Part shown: positions 1-12,600 of the stretch, piece by piece
How the letters are laid out: each line of letters starts with the position of its first letter
How positions within the stretch are numbered: position 1 is the first letter of the stretch
Assembly (NCBI RefSeq): GCF_035083965.1
Contig: NC_089724.1
Coordinates: forward strand, 20,168,974-20,232,973
Source: Branchiostoma lanceolatum
Taxonomy: Eukaryota; Chordata; Leptocardii; Amphioxiformes; Branchiostomatidae
Direction of reading: 5' to 3'
Length of the DNA stretch: 64,000 nt
Notes under the pieces: generated by a model
Seen by the model: only the letters and a program-made list of their open reading frames with translations
Told to the model about the DNA's origin: nothing
The model's database searches: none
Program-made: the position numbers and the translations under genes

Positions 1-2834
1 CTCTAGCTGTTGTGGTTGTCAAAATACACTCATATCGATTGATAACGTTGTTTTGTAAATAATGTTTAGTCCAAAAGAATATGTGTAAATGTCTATTACT
101 TTTGTTTTATAAGCTGGTCTATCTATAGATAATAGCAAATACATGCAAATACATATATCATGATGTATCTCTGATATATATCCATATTCAATCAAAGACT
201 TTTTTCAAACAGTTTAGAAGAACAGTATACTTGATGCAGCAGACTATACAGTCATGTATATCATTATCAGTTAGCGTTTATTATTTTCTTTTTTGCTGTT
301 CTCAGAGTCAGATTTTATAGTCAGATTTAAGTGCTTTTGTCTCAAGACAGACATTGGAATTTGTATATGGCTATATGTATAGCTACAAACCTGCAATATT
401 GATAACATGTCACCATCCTGTATGCATTTTTAAGAGAAAGGGTCAAACTACCTAGTACTCATACATAAGCAGATGTTCTTGGGCACATGACAGGGTTGTG
501 TGTTATTGATTTTTACTGCACAAGCCTCTCCTTCTGTATGGAAAACTGGGTTACATGGAAGGCATCAGCAGTTCCCCCTGGAGACTTGTGATGGTGCTTG
601 TATTCAGGTTGTAGATCTAGAACAGATGGCAGGTTTGATTGACAGGAATGTGTAGATGTACATGAACATAGCCATATCATTATAAGATGGAGGGTTTTAT
701 ATGATTCAAGGTTGACTCATACTTAGAATACAAATTAAAAGGGAAGTGGCAAATGTACAACCTTATAGGTACATGGGGTTAGATTTTAAAGAGAAAAAGA
801 AACATGCAAATTGTTGTTACACCTGTCAACAACATCCTTAGATTTTTGCATAGAAGCAATTTCAAGCATTGCACTTTTATGATAGCTCTGGCAAGAATGA
901 AGGCAAATTTCAGACTGATAACAATCTGTACATGAACTACTGTATTTGTATTAAAACCGACCTTGTTCTGGTTCTGGAGATAAAACGTGGAGCATTAGAA
1001 TTTGCCAGTGTCTATCCATCAGGTTATTGCCCAAGCATGAATAATGCATCCCCTGGCTTTTCAAACCTGTTTGAGGGGAATAAATAGCAATTACTTGGTA
1101 ATAATGGCACACTTTGCTGCCTGTCACCACCTCGTATGTGCCAACACCACTCTAACTGGGGAGTGTACAAGGTAGAAATCTGATTTGACCTTAATACATA
1201 CTAAAAATCTTAGTTGTTAATTTTTAATTTTTTTGCCTATCATTTGAAGGTAGATCAGAAGATACCTGCATCTGAAAGAATGTTGATTGCTGTAAATGAT
1301 GTGTGTTTCCTTAGAGGATGAAGTAACTGTTACATTGTGACGTCAGAGCTGTACTGATTGTTCTGGGACAGATCCCTTTGATACTGATAATGAATCGCAG
1401 GCTCATTTCATGTCTCTAAAAGCATTTGCCTGCTCTGGCGGAACATGGCCCGCTCCCAACATCGCTTGACCTTTAAGGGAAGGGAGATGATACCAAAAAC
1501 CCATTTAGATGGGATCAATGTAGTAAGCCCAGTAGAGCATGGCTGGTGGGATTAGATGATGTGAAAAAAATGTCCATCCACAAGGAAAGATGTACCTCCT
1601 TAAGCTGTACCAATCTTGGGACACTACATATTGGTTAGGCCATGTTGATTTGATTATATGGATGGCATCCACGCGCAATTTTCGTCCGTTTACAAAATAA
1701 AAACATTTTCCACTATACTGTAAATCATACAAAGCAGCTGCAAAGTGATCAAATATATACTGTAAATTGCCAAAAAAATATTGAAAAACGATACAAATGT
1801 CAAAGAATGGCAAAATCAATTCCAAAGTCAAAGAAAAAGAAGTGAAAATGAAGAATCTTAATTGATCTGACCATTGCCATTACAATATAACAAGAAGACT
1901 TATGGCCATTTTAACATTACCTTGTCCCATACTGTAATATATTACCGTAAAAATATAAATGGTACATGATGTACCATATATGCATATGGCAATCAAATTT
2001 GTTGCTTACTCTTATTAGTCTTAATGAAAGCATCTGTTATGAACTTTTGGATGTTTGATAAAGATGACAAAGTAAAAACAAAGTGTATCAGGTTTGACAA
2101 ACGTGAGGGAGAGTAAAGTAAAAGTTTTCACAGAATTTTGCAGTACTGTAGTATATGGTATGAATGGTATAATAATGATTATGAGTAGACTTACAGTGAG
2201 TTATAAGACATAGTTATGTATGTTGACCCGCCAGGAGTAATTTAAGTGTGTCAGCGTATGGGGTTTTGTGCACATTACTGGTGCATCGCACATCATGCTG
2301 GCCTATGCTGTATTAAACACACCAGGGCCCTGCATCAGTGTTTGCAGCTTTGTGCTATGCCAGAGGACTTTAAATTCCTTTCGAGCAAGATATTGTAAGT
2401 GGAAGTAAAAGGAGATATTGTTCAGTTACTGACGTCTGGCATTACCCTTCTGGTTTGTGTCAACTTGTGACAGAAGTGTCATGAAATGGAAGTATGGAAC
2501 ACCATAGCCGGACAGTTATCATGGCTGTAGCTCTTGCTTTGTTTCTCTGTTTGAGGCACTGTATACTTTAGTACAATGTATAATTTAAGTCTGATAGACG
2601 TTTACTAGTACATACATGTACTATTAGTAGCAGTACTACCGGTACACGCTGCAGAATGGCAGGCTAATATTATAATGATTGCTGTTATAGTCATAGTTGA
2701 TTACCATGATGGACATTGTAAGTGGGAGTGTTGACTCTAGAATGACAGTCATCTAAAATTATATAGAACAGTTAACTTGCCTGTAAGACATGACAAAGAT
2801 GGAGAGATGGTGACCCTTGCTGTGTCTCCCCCAG
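1..2834. other. Region upstream of the first visible ZFYVE27 exon
   Basis: AT-rich, with no exon I can support. It is best read as an intron of the protrudin gene that begins off the left edge, because the first recognisable protrudin exon (2835) already encodes the middle of the protein. A 108-codon minus-strand open frame at 1505-1831 has no splice context and no recognised domain. Exons for the N-terminal Rab11-binding region and first membrane segments were looked for and not found here. Confidence 0.5.
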
Positions 2835-5800
2835 TATCTCACACCTGCAGCAGTGGACCACACAGGTGAGATGTTACCTGGATGACCTGCAGGCCATCCT
2901 GGTGTGGGAGGATGCTGGGACATCTATCAAGTAGGGTGTCTTTTGTACTTCTATGATATCATACATTTCATAGTTTCAGTTCAAAGTTGTGAATTAAACC
3001 CTATACACCTCGCCATGACTTTTTTATTGCATGTGGTCTCCCCAAATAGGAGAAACAAGGAAGGTGTTTTACAGTAAGAAAAGAAATGTACTGTGTTATC
3101 TGTATGTGAAGTAAGCCTCAGTATGTCACAGTACTTTCCTTGTTCTGTTCAATTAAGATGACTTTTGTGTTCCTTTCCAGAATATTCTGCATATCTTTAG
3201 GAACTGTTCTAGGAGTCTTTTTATTACCAGTCAGATGGTCTGTGATAGTAGGTAGGTTCTTTTCCATGTTTTCTATATTTTCAGCAATCATCTCCAATAC
3301 ATAAAAACATTTTGCTTATAATTGATTAGATCTAACAGTTTATACTCAGTCTGGTATTCCATGTTCATTGGTGTTTCCGAAAGAACCTTTCTACTCTCTT
3401 TCTCTTTTATCCCAAGAAAAGTCACCCTCCAACATTGTCTTTTGGGATAAAGGGATTTTGTAGTGTACAAAATTTACTTACTTACTTTACTTTGGCCCTT
3501 CGCCCCTGCCAGGGCATAGGCCACCGATGATGCTTCTCCACTGGACTCGTCGCTGGGCCTTCTTTTTCAAGTCCTGCCAGCTACTGCTGATACTCTTCAT
3601 CTCGTCCTCCGTGTCTCTCCTCCAGCTGTTTCTAGGCCTCCCCCTCTTCCTTTTGCCCTGTGGGTTCCATGTCAGGGCCTGCTGGGTGACACTGGAGCTC
3701 GGTTTCCTAAGGGTATGGCCAATCCATGACCATTTCCTCCTGAGGATCTGGCCACTAACTGGTTCTTGTCCTGCCCTGTCCCACAACTCCTGGTTACTGA
3801 CCCTGTCCCACCACCTAATCTTGAAGATACGTCTCAGACAGGTGTTGATGAAAGTCTGTATCTTGTGCTGTGTGGCTTTAGTTGTTCTCCATGTCTCGGA
3901 ACCATAGAGGAGGACTGACTTGATGTTGGAGTTGAAGATGCGGAGTTTGGTGGCTCTACGTATCCCTCTAGAGGCCCAGACCTTCCTTAGCATGATGAAC
4001 GCTGCCCTTGCTTTGCCTATCCTGGCTATTACGTCTCTTTCTGTGCCCCCTTGCCTATCTACCACACTACCCAAGTACACAAAGGATGCTGTCTCCTTCA
4101 CCTCTTCCCCTCCAAACATGACTGGTGTGCTGTTTGTCGTGTTGATCCTCATGAGTTCTGTCTTCTTTTTACTGATTTTGAGTCCTGTACCCGCCGATAC
4201 TGTGTCTAAACAAGTTGTTTTATCCTGCATCTGCATATGGTTGTGTGAGAGGAGTGCCAGGTCGTCGGCAAAATCTAGGTCCTCAAGCTGTGTCCAGAGT
4301 GTCCACTGAATCCCATTCCTCTTTCCTGCCGTAGTTTCTTTCATGATCCAGTCGATGACCAGGAGGAAAAGAAGCGGCGAGAGTAGGCAGCCCTGACGTA
4401 CTCCTGTCTTCACCTCAAAGCTCTCCGTTAACTGCCCCGCATGCGTTACCCTACAGCTCATGTCCCTGTAAGTGTTCTGGATAAGAGAGATGAGCTTTTC
4501 CGGTATCCCATAGTGTCGCAGTATCTTCCACAGAGTGGCTCTGTCTATACTATCAAAGGCTTTTTCATAGTCTATGAAGTTAATGTATAGTGGTGAGTTC
4601 CATTCCAGAGACTGTTCTATTATGATGCGTAAGGTGGCAATCTGGTCGGCACAGGATCTACTCTTCCGGAAGCCTGCTTGTTCGTCTCTCAGCTTGACAT
4701 CCACAGCGTCCCTCATTCTTTCTAGTAGAATTCTATTAAAAACTTTCCCCGCTGTTGATAAGAGTACAATCCCCCTGTAGTTACTGCAGTTGCTTAAATC
4801 CCCTTTCTTTGGAAGTTTGACCAGTATACCCTGCTTCCACTCGGCTGGAACCTGCTCCTCTTCCCAGATCCTACTGAACAGACTGTGTAACATGCTGACT
4901 GTGTTCCCTAGGTCTGCTTTGAGTGCCTCTGCTGGTATGTCATCTGGTCCTGCTGACTTCCCGTTCCTGAGTGACATTATGGCCTTCTTAATCTCTATCT
5001 TGGAGGGTTTTCCTGTGTTAATGGGTAGCTCTTCTTCTGCATGTGGAATGTTTGGAGGTGTTTCTGGAACTGGTCTGTTGAGTAGATCACTGAAGTGTTC
5101 TGCCCATCTTCTCAGCTGCTCTTCTGTTGTTGTGAGTAGGTTACCCTCTTTATCCCTTACCGGCTTGTCCACTTGTGGGAATTTGCCCGCCAGCTTCCTT
5201 GTTGTTATGTAGAGGTCCTTCAGGTTTCCCTTCCCTGCTGCTTCCTCTGCCTGCTTGGCCAAATCTTCAATGTGGTCTCTTTTGTCCCTTTTGATGCTCC
5301 TTTTGACCTCCTTATCTACAGCTGTATAAGCTTTCTGTGCCTTGACCTTCTCTGATCTTGTCCGGCTTGCGTTCAGAACAGCTTTCTTTTGTTTCCTAGT
5401 ATCCAACTTCTGCAGAGTGCTGAAGGAGATCCACTCTTTCTCATGTGTTTTCTTCTTCCCCAAAACCTCTTCACATGTGTCCAGCCACCCCTTCTTGACC
5501 TGTTGCCACTGGTCCTCAATACCTGTGTCTTCCTCTTTGAAGAGTTCTTGCAATGGTTCAAACTTGTTGGACAGACTGAGTTTGAAGGATTTTTGTATGT
5601 CCTTGTCCTTAAGCAGTCCTACGTTGTATCTTTTACGTGGGTTGGTGGTTGTGGGATGCTTCTTCAGCCTCAAGCGTGCTGACGTCACCAGGAGGTGGTG
5701 GTCTGAAGACACATCTGCCCCTCTCATCACCCTTACATCACTCCACAGTCGTCGGAACTTCTGGCTGATGCACATGTGGTCTATCTGGTTTTCTGTAATG

Positions 5801-8800
5801 TGGTCGGGTGATCTCCATGTAGCTTTGTGGATGCGCTTGTGCATAAAGATGCTACCTCCTATAACAAGTTGGTTAAGAGAGCACAGATCCGTGAATCTTT
5901 CCCCATTCTCGTTCATCCTACCTAGCCCATGTGTTCCCATGACCTCTTCATGACCTGTGTTGTCTGACCCTATCTTAGCGTTGAGGTCGCCCATGAGCAA
6001 GGTGATGTCCTTGTTCCTACCCTTGTCCAATACTGCCTGTAACTGTTGGTAGAACTCTTCTTTCTTCTCTTCCTCAGCATCATTTGTGGGTGCATAGCAT
6101 TGTATTACTCGTAAGTTGATGTTGCTTTTCTTGGTGGCAAACTTGGCAGTGATGATACGGGGATTGACCGGTTCCCAGCCTATGAGTGCCCTCTGTGCTT
6201 CCCTGGCCAGCATCAGGGCGACTCCCTCTGAGTGTATGGCTCCCTCTTCAGTGTGTCCCGAGTACAGTAACAACTCTCCCGTCGCTAGCCTCAGCTGTCC
6301 TGTCTGCAGCCATCTTGTTTCACTGAGCCCTAGTAAAGATAGACTGTAGTTCCTCATTTCCTTGGCAACTTGTGCTGTTCTTCCTGACTCGTACATGGTT
6401 CTAACATTCCATGCACCTATTCTAATTGTTGTCTTGGGTGTCAGGAGGGGGGTCGGCCTTGCAGCTTCCTTTCGGCTTTCACTGCCCTGCGTCATAAACC
6501 TCCTGTGTGGGGGCCCCTCCTTTCCCATGACGAGTTCATCTTGGTTTATCATCATCGGTGCTTCGCTAACTGGTGCGTTTTTACAGGTAGGGACGTTGAC
6601 CCTACGCCAACCCCTTTCACCTCTGGGCAGAGGTTGTCCACATTTTGTCTGGCCTCTCCCCCTTGACCTGTCCAGCATGGGTGACCCTACCAGGAGTGCT
6701 AAGGGTGCTATGCACTCCCGCTGGCATATCTCTTGGGGTCATTGAGACACGCAAGCCCTCACACCGCTACAAGGCGTGTACAAAATTTACAGTTCACGCT
6801 AAAAGTAAAACATATGTCGAATGATAATAGAAATGTTGGTTTTGATTTTAAGCAGCAAGGTATGTATCCTCTTGCTATTAGCTTTGGAAAATCTTTGTGA
6901 CTGCAAGGAATAATCAAGGTATAATGAAGATATGAAGTTGAGCTTAAGATCATCTTAAATCATCACATTTGATTTTTGAAGCCTCAAGTAAAATCTTTGT
7001 GACGGTTGAGAAATTATACCTTTTACTATGCCTTTCAGGTGTAAGCTGTGTGTTTATAGGAAATGAAGAATTTTACAAAGGTAACACAATAATTGTGTTC
7101 AGTATGTTTTGCGAAATCATCTATAAGCAAATAATGTATTTCATTTAACAGCTTGTTCCCTTTGACTTGTAGACTGATATTCACATGTATCTATAGCTAA
7201 TGAGTAATGACATTAAATTAGTAAACTAGTATAGAATAATTTGTAGTTGATACAATTGTTGTAGAAATAAACGTTGCCTATCTTGACTCAATGACTCTCA
7301 ATAAATAATAAAGTTGAATGTACGAGCAATTATCTCTACTTCCCCCATGAATTCCAAGGTAGTTTTGTGGATGAACACACTGGTACTCAGATACTTGTGT
7401 TACCTTTGCTATTGATCATAATTTGTATCTACTCTTTTTGTTTCCCTAGTTGCTGTGCAATATATAGAAGAACTTAAGAGTAGCAGTAAGGAACCAGTTA
7501 CAGAAGAGCCTGTTAGAAAAGAGTCGAGCCCAAAGCAGGAGGACGGATACCTGAACCATCAAGTTACTCCTGAAAGAACCCAGGCAGATGCAGATGTACG
7601 TAAAGAAAAAACAATCTTACAATTTTCTAAAGAAAAATTATAGAAAATACAGCAATGAAATTATGAATGTAGATTGTACCATGGCTCATCCAGGTTGTCA
7701 ATGACATGAATTCTATTTCTATTTATTCATAATTATAGACTTAAGTTTTGCACCAAATGTACCAATATCAGTTTGGTGCATGAGTCAAAATTCTAAATAA
7801 ATGGTTAAAAGTATTGACAGATTGCTTTCCAATCTACAGAATAAGACATGCTTAAGATGCTCTCTCTTTTGATCCTCTATCAAACTTTTCCTTACAGTGC
7901 AGACTGTAATTACAACACTGCTGTAATGAGGCTTTTACAATTGTAGCACATTCAAAAGACCTGAGTGTTCTTCATTAACTGTGCTGCTTTTAGAGTCAGT
8001 TACTTGTAGTCATCTTGTAGCCGGGATTAAGGTTTTCAGCCTCTCAACCCTTCCTGGTCTCCGTGCTTTGGTGGCAGCTGGTGTGGGACTTCCTCCAAGA
8101 TGTAGAGGTAAGGAGAAGTGTGATGAGAGCTCCAGTGATACTTACTGTGTACTCTGGGTGTGTAGTCCATGTGGGACTTTGTGGTGTTACAGAGCTCCCT
8201 GTCGGAGAGCAGTGACAGTGAGGGTGAGGAGGAGGCAGAGATCCTGGAGGGGGGAGATTTCCATCGGGCACATTTACCGGCTCCAGACAAGTGTGTCTTC
8301 TATGATGCTGAGGTTTGTTTTTCCTGTTTTAAATCTCATTTTTGAAACTGAATAAACACCTCCCTTGTCAGTAGCACATCTTATATACACAATGTCATGT
8401 ACCAGTAATATGAGAGAAGTTGGTATAGACCAAAAAACATTTTAACAGTCAAAGAACATGTTTATACTGTATGGGAATTGTTGCAGTGATAAAGCTATGA
8501 TAGTGTGTTAGATTGACATGATTAAAAGGGTCGTCATGATTTTGTTCCCTCCAGTCAGAGGAAGACACAGGCTCAGATGAGAACCTGGAGAGAAAAGAGC
8601 GCATATCCAGAACAGGGCAGCTAAAGACTCGAGTCGTGAGCAAACTGGCAGAGTTCAGGAATAGGAACAAAGGTTAGGAAGCAAACAAACAAATACCAGT
8701 CATTCACCTATGTGTATTCTACATCATTGGATGATTCATGTGAGGTATATTCCACCAAGTACATAATTTAGATGCATGAACAGGTTTTGTTTGTTTATAA

Positions 8801-9615
8801 AGTATGAAAGTGCTGACATGAATATTCTGATGATGATCCCTCTGTCCCTTCTTCCGCAGCGCTCCCAACCAACTGCACCTTGTGTAATGCTGTGTTCCAT
8901 TCAGTCCTCAAGAGAAGGGTGGGTAACTTGTACAGTATTTCTCACTGTTGTGAATGGTTGATTATTATCCAAGATGAAAGAGAAGTGGTCCTATATCTGA
9001 TGTCATTTTTCATCAGTGATGATAAAAGTCTGGTAAGGATAGATTTGGCTCTGTAAGGCATTTAAAAGCTATGCCTCAGGCCAAGTAGATAATATAACCT
9101 CCTTGCTCGGGCACAGTCGTGAAATCTCCCTTGTTAAGGTATATTGGCAACTGTTCTTTATTCTAGTTTTTTTTTGCTCCTGCAGAGATACTGTCGTCAC
9201 TGTGGCAACCACTTCTGCTCTCGCTGCTGCCACGAGAAGGTTCCTCGCTCCGTGTTTGGTGCAACAGGTCGGGCCAGAATTTCAACATAACGTTCTTGAT
9301 AATTATGTATAACTTTCTATATAAAGGTGAAGAAATGTCTTTGTTGAATTCTAAATGGTGGAAGCTAGTGTTTCATTTAAAGTCAATGGCAACAACAAAA
9401 ACACAGCACTTTCCTTCAAAACCAAAGTTTCACTACAGAGACGCACAAGGCATATACAGGCATTCATTTAGTACTCACTGTCAACAATGTTGTTGTCTTC
9501 CATAGCTCCAGCAGCAAGCAGAGAAACTGTGGTTGTGTGTAACATCTGCTACAACGTACTGAAGAAAGTCAGCCAGGAAGACTCCATTCAACTGTCTGAG
9601 GCACAAGTGCTCTAG
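2835..9615 (+). CDS. ZFYVE27: Protrudin (FYVE zinc finger protein 27), 3' part of the gene
   Basis: Protrudin is an ER membrane-shaping protein that acts at ER-endosome contacts and in neurite outgrowth. Ten exons join in one frame: 2835-2930, 3181-3251, 7039-7080, 7450-7595, 8078-8107, 8193-8312, 8555-8672, 8860-8918, 9186-9267, 9506-9615 (stop TAG), about 290 codons. The first two carry the region before the ER hairpin (LQQWTTQ..LVWED) and the hydrophobic hairpin segment (SLGTVLGVFLLP). A 42-nt exon (FIGNEEFYK) matches the family's FLGNVEFFR. Acidic linker exons follow. FYDAESE, at the 8312/8555 junction, looks like a VAP-binding FFAT motif. The last three exons encode the FYVE finger, with cysteine pairs CTLC, CRHC, CSRC and CNIC, and the protrudin-type GATAPAASRETVVVC. 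The N-terminal part lies outside the window. Intron 3252-7038 is swollen by a LINE. Identity is confident from residue-level agreement with the vertebrate protein. Small exons at 7039 and 8078 rest on phase and splice sites. Confidence 0.9.
3478..6775 (-). mobile_element. Full-length non-LTR retrotransposon (LINE) inside a ZFYVE27 intron
   Basis: About 3.3 kb on the minus strand, antisense to ZFYVE27. It is bounded by a perfect 15-bp direct repeat, gtgtacaaaatttac, at 3463-3477 and 6776-6790, which is the target-site duplication expected of target-primed reverse transcription. The 5' leader is about 97 bp. One long uninterrupted frame fills the rest, and the 3' end follows the stop codon within about 10 nt as a short TAAG-type repeat tail. 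Lack of a separate ORF1, the simple-repeat tail and the single EN-RT frame are RTE-like. The exact clade needs a tree. Perfect duplication and an intact frame suggest recent insertion. Confidence 0.93.
3487..6678 (-). CDS. LINE-encoded endonuclease-reverse transcriptase, intact
   Basis: A 1063-codon frame. An N-terminal extension of about 80 residues with basic patches is followed by an APE-type endonuclease: GAWNVRTM near residue 90, then GLSETRW, YAPTND, LMGDLNAKIG, and SDHHLL near 326, so the catalytic Asn, Glu, Asp and His positions are all present. The reverse transcriptase follows. Its fingers region contains LVKLPKKGDLSNCSNYRGI; motif A is FIDYEKAFD near 701, motif B GVRQGCLLSP near 761, and motif C FADD near 804. 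After that come YLGSVVD and a basic C-terminus (GKRKRGRPRNSWRR) common to this family. No RNase H domain or CCHC knuckle was seen. It would nick chromosomal DNA and reverse-transcribe the element RNA from the nick. The start codon is uncertain: methionines further in, such as those around residues 42-51, are alternatives. The minus-strand frame has no stop codon or frameshift, so it may still be functional. The antisense strand shows many spurious open frames. Confidence 0.95.
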   Translation of the reverse strand: MLDRSRGRGQTKCGQPLPRGERGWRRVNVPTCKNAPVSEAPMMINQDELVMGKEGPPHRRFMTQGSESRKEAARPTPLLTPKTTIRIGAWNVRTMYESGRTAQVAKEMRNYSLSLLGLSETRWLQTGQLRLATGELLLYSGHTEEGAIHSEGVALMLAREAQRALIGWEPVNPRIITAKFATKKSNINLRVIQCYAPTNDAEEEKKEEFYQQLQAVLDKGRNKDITLLMGDLNAKIGSDNTGHEEVMGTHGLGRMNENGERFTDLCSLNQLVIGGSIFMHKRIHKATWRSPDHITENQIDHMCISQKFRRLWSDVRVMRGADVSSDHHLLVTSARLRLKKHPTTTNPRKRYNVGLLKDKDIQKSFKLSLSNKFEPLQELFKEEDTGIEDQWQQVKKGWLDTCEEVLGKKKTHEKEWISFSTLQKLDTRKQKKAVLNASRTRSEKVKAQKAYTAVDKEVKRSIKRDKRDHIEDLAKQAEEAAGKGNLKDLYITTRKLAGKFPQVDKPVRDKEGNLLTTTEEQLRRWAEHFSDLLNRPVPETPPNIPHAEEELPINTGKPSKIEIKKAIMSLRNGKSAGPDDIPAEALKADLGNTVSMLHSLFSRIWEEEQVPAEWKQGILVKLPKKGDLSNCSNYRGIVLLSTAGKVFNRILLERMRDAVDVKLRDEQAGFRKSRSCADQIATLRIIIEQSLEWNSPLYINFIDYEKAFDSIDRATLWKILRHYGIPEKLISLIQNTYRDMSCRVTHAGQLTESFEVKTGVRQGCLLSPLLFLLVIDWIMKETTAGKRNGIQWTLWTQLEDLDFADDLALLSHNHMQMQDKTTCLDTVSAGTGLKISKKKTELMRINTTNSTPVMFGGEEVKETASFVYLGSVVDRQGGTERDVIARIGKARAAFIMLRKVWASRGIRRATKLRIFNSNIKSVLLYGSETWRTTKATQHKIQTFINTCLRRIFKIRWWDRVSNQELWDRAGQEPVSGQILRRKWSWIGHTLRKPSSSVTQQALTWNPQGKRKRGRPRNSWRRDTEDEMKSISSSWQDLKKKAQRRVQWRSIIGGLCPGRGEGPK

Positions 9616-12600
9616 TACCAGTACTATCACATTATCAGACACTTAGTAATACTTGTTCGGGTGATTTTCAGTTTTCAGAACTATTATCAATACATCGGTG
9701 AATACGTGTAGCTTCATCATCAGGTTGGTAGCTATAGATCATTTTTATTGTCGGCAACTTTCATCCATAGCTTGTGTGAGGTTGAAGATGTAAAAACTCC
9801 AGGAAGTAGCTACAAGCAGTTTAGTGACCAGAAGATAAAGAAACTTCAAAGGCTGTGAACCTCCATGACGATGATAGAAATGTATACAGTATGCATTGCT
9901 GCCATCTACTTACATGTACTGAATCTCTCACCTGGAATTTCCTAGTACTTTTACTCATATGTATATGACAGGTGCAAAAGTTCCTTGGTTTGTTTGGTAC
10001 TAGTACTTTTAGAGATAGCAAACAAGTTATTTTCCAAAGAGCATTTATGCAGGATTTGTTGAATGTAGGTGAAAAATTGCTTAAAGTGAATCTGATTATA
10101 AGATTATTAATTGAACTTGGAGATATAGTGCAAATATGCCAAATAAAAAGAGAAATTCCAAATCAAACTCAACACAGTAACCAAACTCGGAGGGGATACA
10201 GTTTCTGGTATATGTTGCAGGTTTAAGACTACTGTAAAGTAAGTACCCTTTCTGTTATTAGCTTACATTTACACATAGCTTTTGTGACTGGGCTGACAAA
10301 TGGATTTTAAATCAAACAAAATGAAACCAAATGTTAGTAAAGAGACTGAGGGAAGTGTTACCACAGTAATGTCAGGATCTCTTCATTGAAAACCTTTTGG
10401 GTCAGTTTCTACAGCTGAAGGCACATGGAATCAAATATCAATAGCTGTTCAACCCATGCATGTCCAAGGTACACAAACCATTGAAATCATCTTTATGTCA
10501 TATCATGACAAATCAGTCTTAAACTAGAAGAAAGCACAGGATGTGTGCTTTATCCTACCTTGGATAGGAATGGGTTTACTTATATGATGATAACACTGAC
10601 TTGTTTCTAAAAATGTGCCAGTAAAAGTACAAGTAGATTTCATGATTAGTCTATAGATAAAGATGAACTAAATCACTTAAAGATCAAGGAAATAAAAGTG
10701 ATAAGTCTTTGCAAGTAATGTGTACTACCCCTACTATTTATTCAGAATCTGATACTTGTGTTGATCGTTTTTTCTTATCACACAACTTAAAAGCCTTTTG
10801 ATGGAGCAAACTTTGTCATGTACATGTACGAGTACTTAAAGTAAGCAGCTGTTTCGAAATTAGCATGATGCATGCATGCACATTTTTGTTTTGTATGTAT
10901 GTAGTTCTTTGCTTTAGTGAGGCGTAATGATAACATAATTGTAACTCACAAGTATGTAAGAACCTCTACTACACAGCAGTATCTGTAACACTCTAATCAG
11001 TAACAAAAAGCAATGCAGTAACAATATGTGTGAAGTAAGCCTGATGTATGTTGTGGTACCAAAGCTTAAGATGTTGCATTTATCTAAGGTAACAAATATG
11101 CGTATGCCGTGTTTAAAAACCATGACACACTTGCAATGTAACAGCATGACTGTGGTATGAGCACAACGTTTTTTGATAATTGTTTCAATGTGCAATGAAG
11201 GAGTTGACTGTTTTAACTTAAGGGAACTTCAGAATCTTTTATTGTATGTAAAAGTCACTGATGGAAGCCATATCCAAAATGTCTTTTAAGGAAAGGCTGT
11301 CTTTTTAAGCCTTTGTGAACAAATATACAAGTCATACATGTATGTTGGGTAGCTAATACTGATCTCTGTTGTAAAGGATTTGCAGTCATTAGCCTGCCAC
11401 AAATGATGTCCTTACTTTTAGTGAAATATACTTAAGAGTCATGACAAATGTGCTGATAGATAGAAGCTTTTGATAATCATTTTTGTGCTCTCTTAGTCCC
11501 TAAATCTTGATTGAATTTAGGAGTATACATGAGGACCTGGGTGTTCAAATGATTGTTATATTCAGTGAAAAAAAACAGTGCTGTGGTCATGTACATTCAT
11601 ACTTCCAATTTTTAATCTTACAACACACTGATGTTTTGGTTTCAGGGATGTCCCATTATTTGTATTTCAGTGCCATGGATGGGTAAATTGGTTAAAAAGA
11701 GTTAGTTCTGTCTTTTGGAACGGACCTATGTCGATAATGTATGTCTTTCAGATTAAATGTGAAGATACACAAGTACAACATCAGTTTGTTACACTAATGG
11801 TAAAACTCAATAATTTCTACCCTTACCTTAGGGCATCATCGCATTTTATTCTTCCTAACTCACAATGCTGACTGTTTGCCACAATGTAGTTTGAAGTACA
11901 GTAGTTGTGATAGTGAACAAGACTATGCTGCAAAAATGTTCCGTGTGTCCTTCCACTCTGCTAATCACTCCCAAGCTTTAGAGGTCAATTTGTGACTTGT
12001 GGACCAAAACGGAGGAGGCAAAACCCATGTACTGTCTCTGTTGATGTAATAATGATGCAAACTATAGAAGGAAATTGCATAATTATGTATTATATACTAT
12101 TAGACTTCTCCTCAAATGCAAATCATGCAATACAAATGTCCATGTAGTTCTTTGGTGCACAAGTTGCCTTGATGCTACAAGTCAAAAGTACTGTTGTCCT
12201 ATTTAACATATTCTGTATGCAAAATCCTGTGGTTGAAATCTTACAGCTCACAAATTGCATAATTATATTATGTGTGTGTGTGTATATATTTATGATATAT
12301 ATCTTTATACATTGTTGTATTCAAATGTGTACATCCTGATAAACCTGATGGAGTACTGTGCTGTTGGCTCTTTACAGATGTCCATGAATTACTGGATGTA
12401 TTGAACTTTCTACCCTTTACCCTTAGACTTACCTTTTCTTCAGGTGTGAGGGAAAAAGATGGAATCATTCTATTTCTTGCATTTTCTGTTAGGGGTGAAT
12501 TGACTGTCAAGGAAAATCAGAAGTTCAGTATGTTTATAACAGTTCATGTGCCGTCTTATGTACCTGTACTTATACAGCAGACCATAGCAGATATGTCTAT

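Noticed and set aside
1505..1831. 108-codon minus-strand frame
   Set aside because: No recognised motif or splice signals; intronic in ZFYVE27.
3527..6745. Many plus-strand frames of 60-200 codons across the LINE
   Set aside because: Antisense shadows of the intact minus-strand EN-RT frame.
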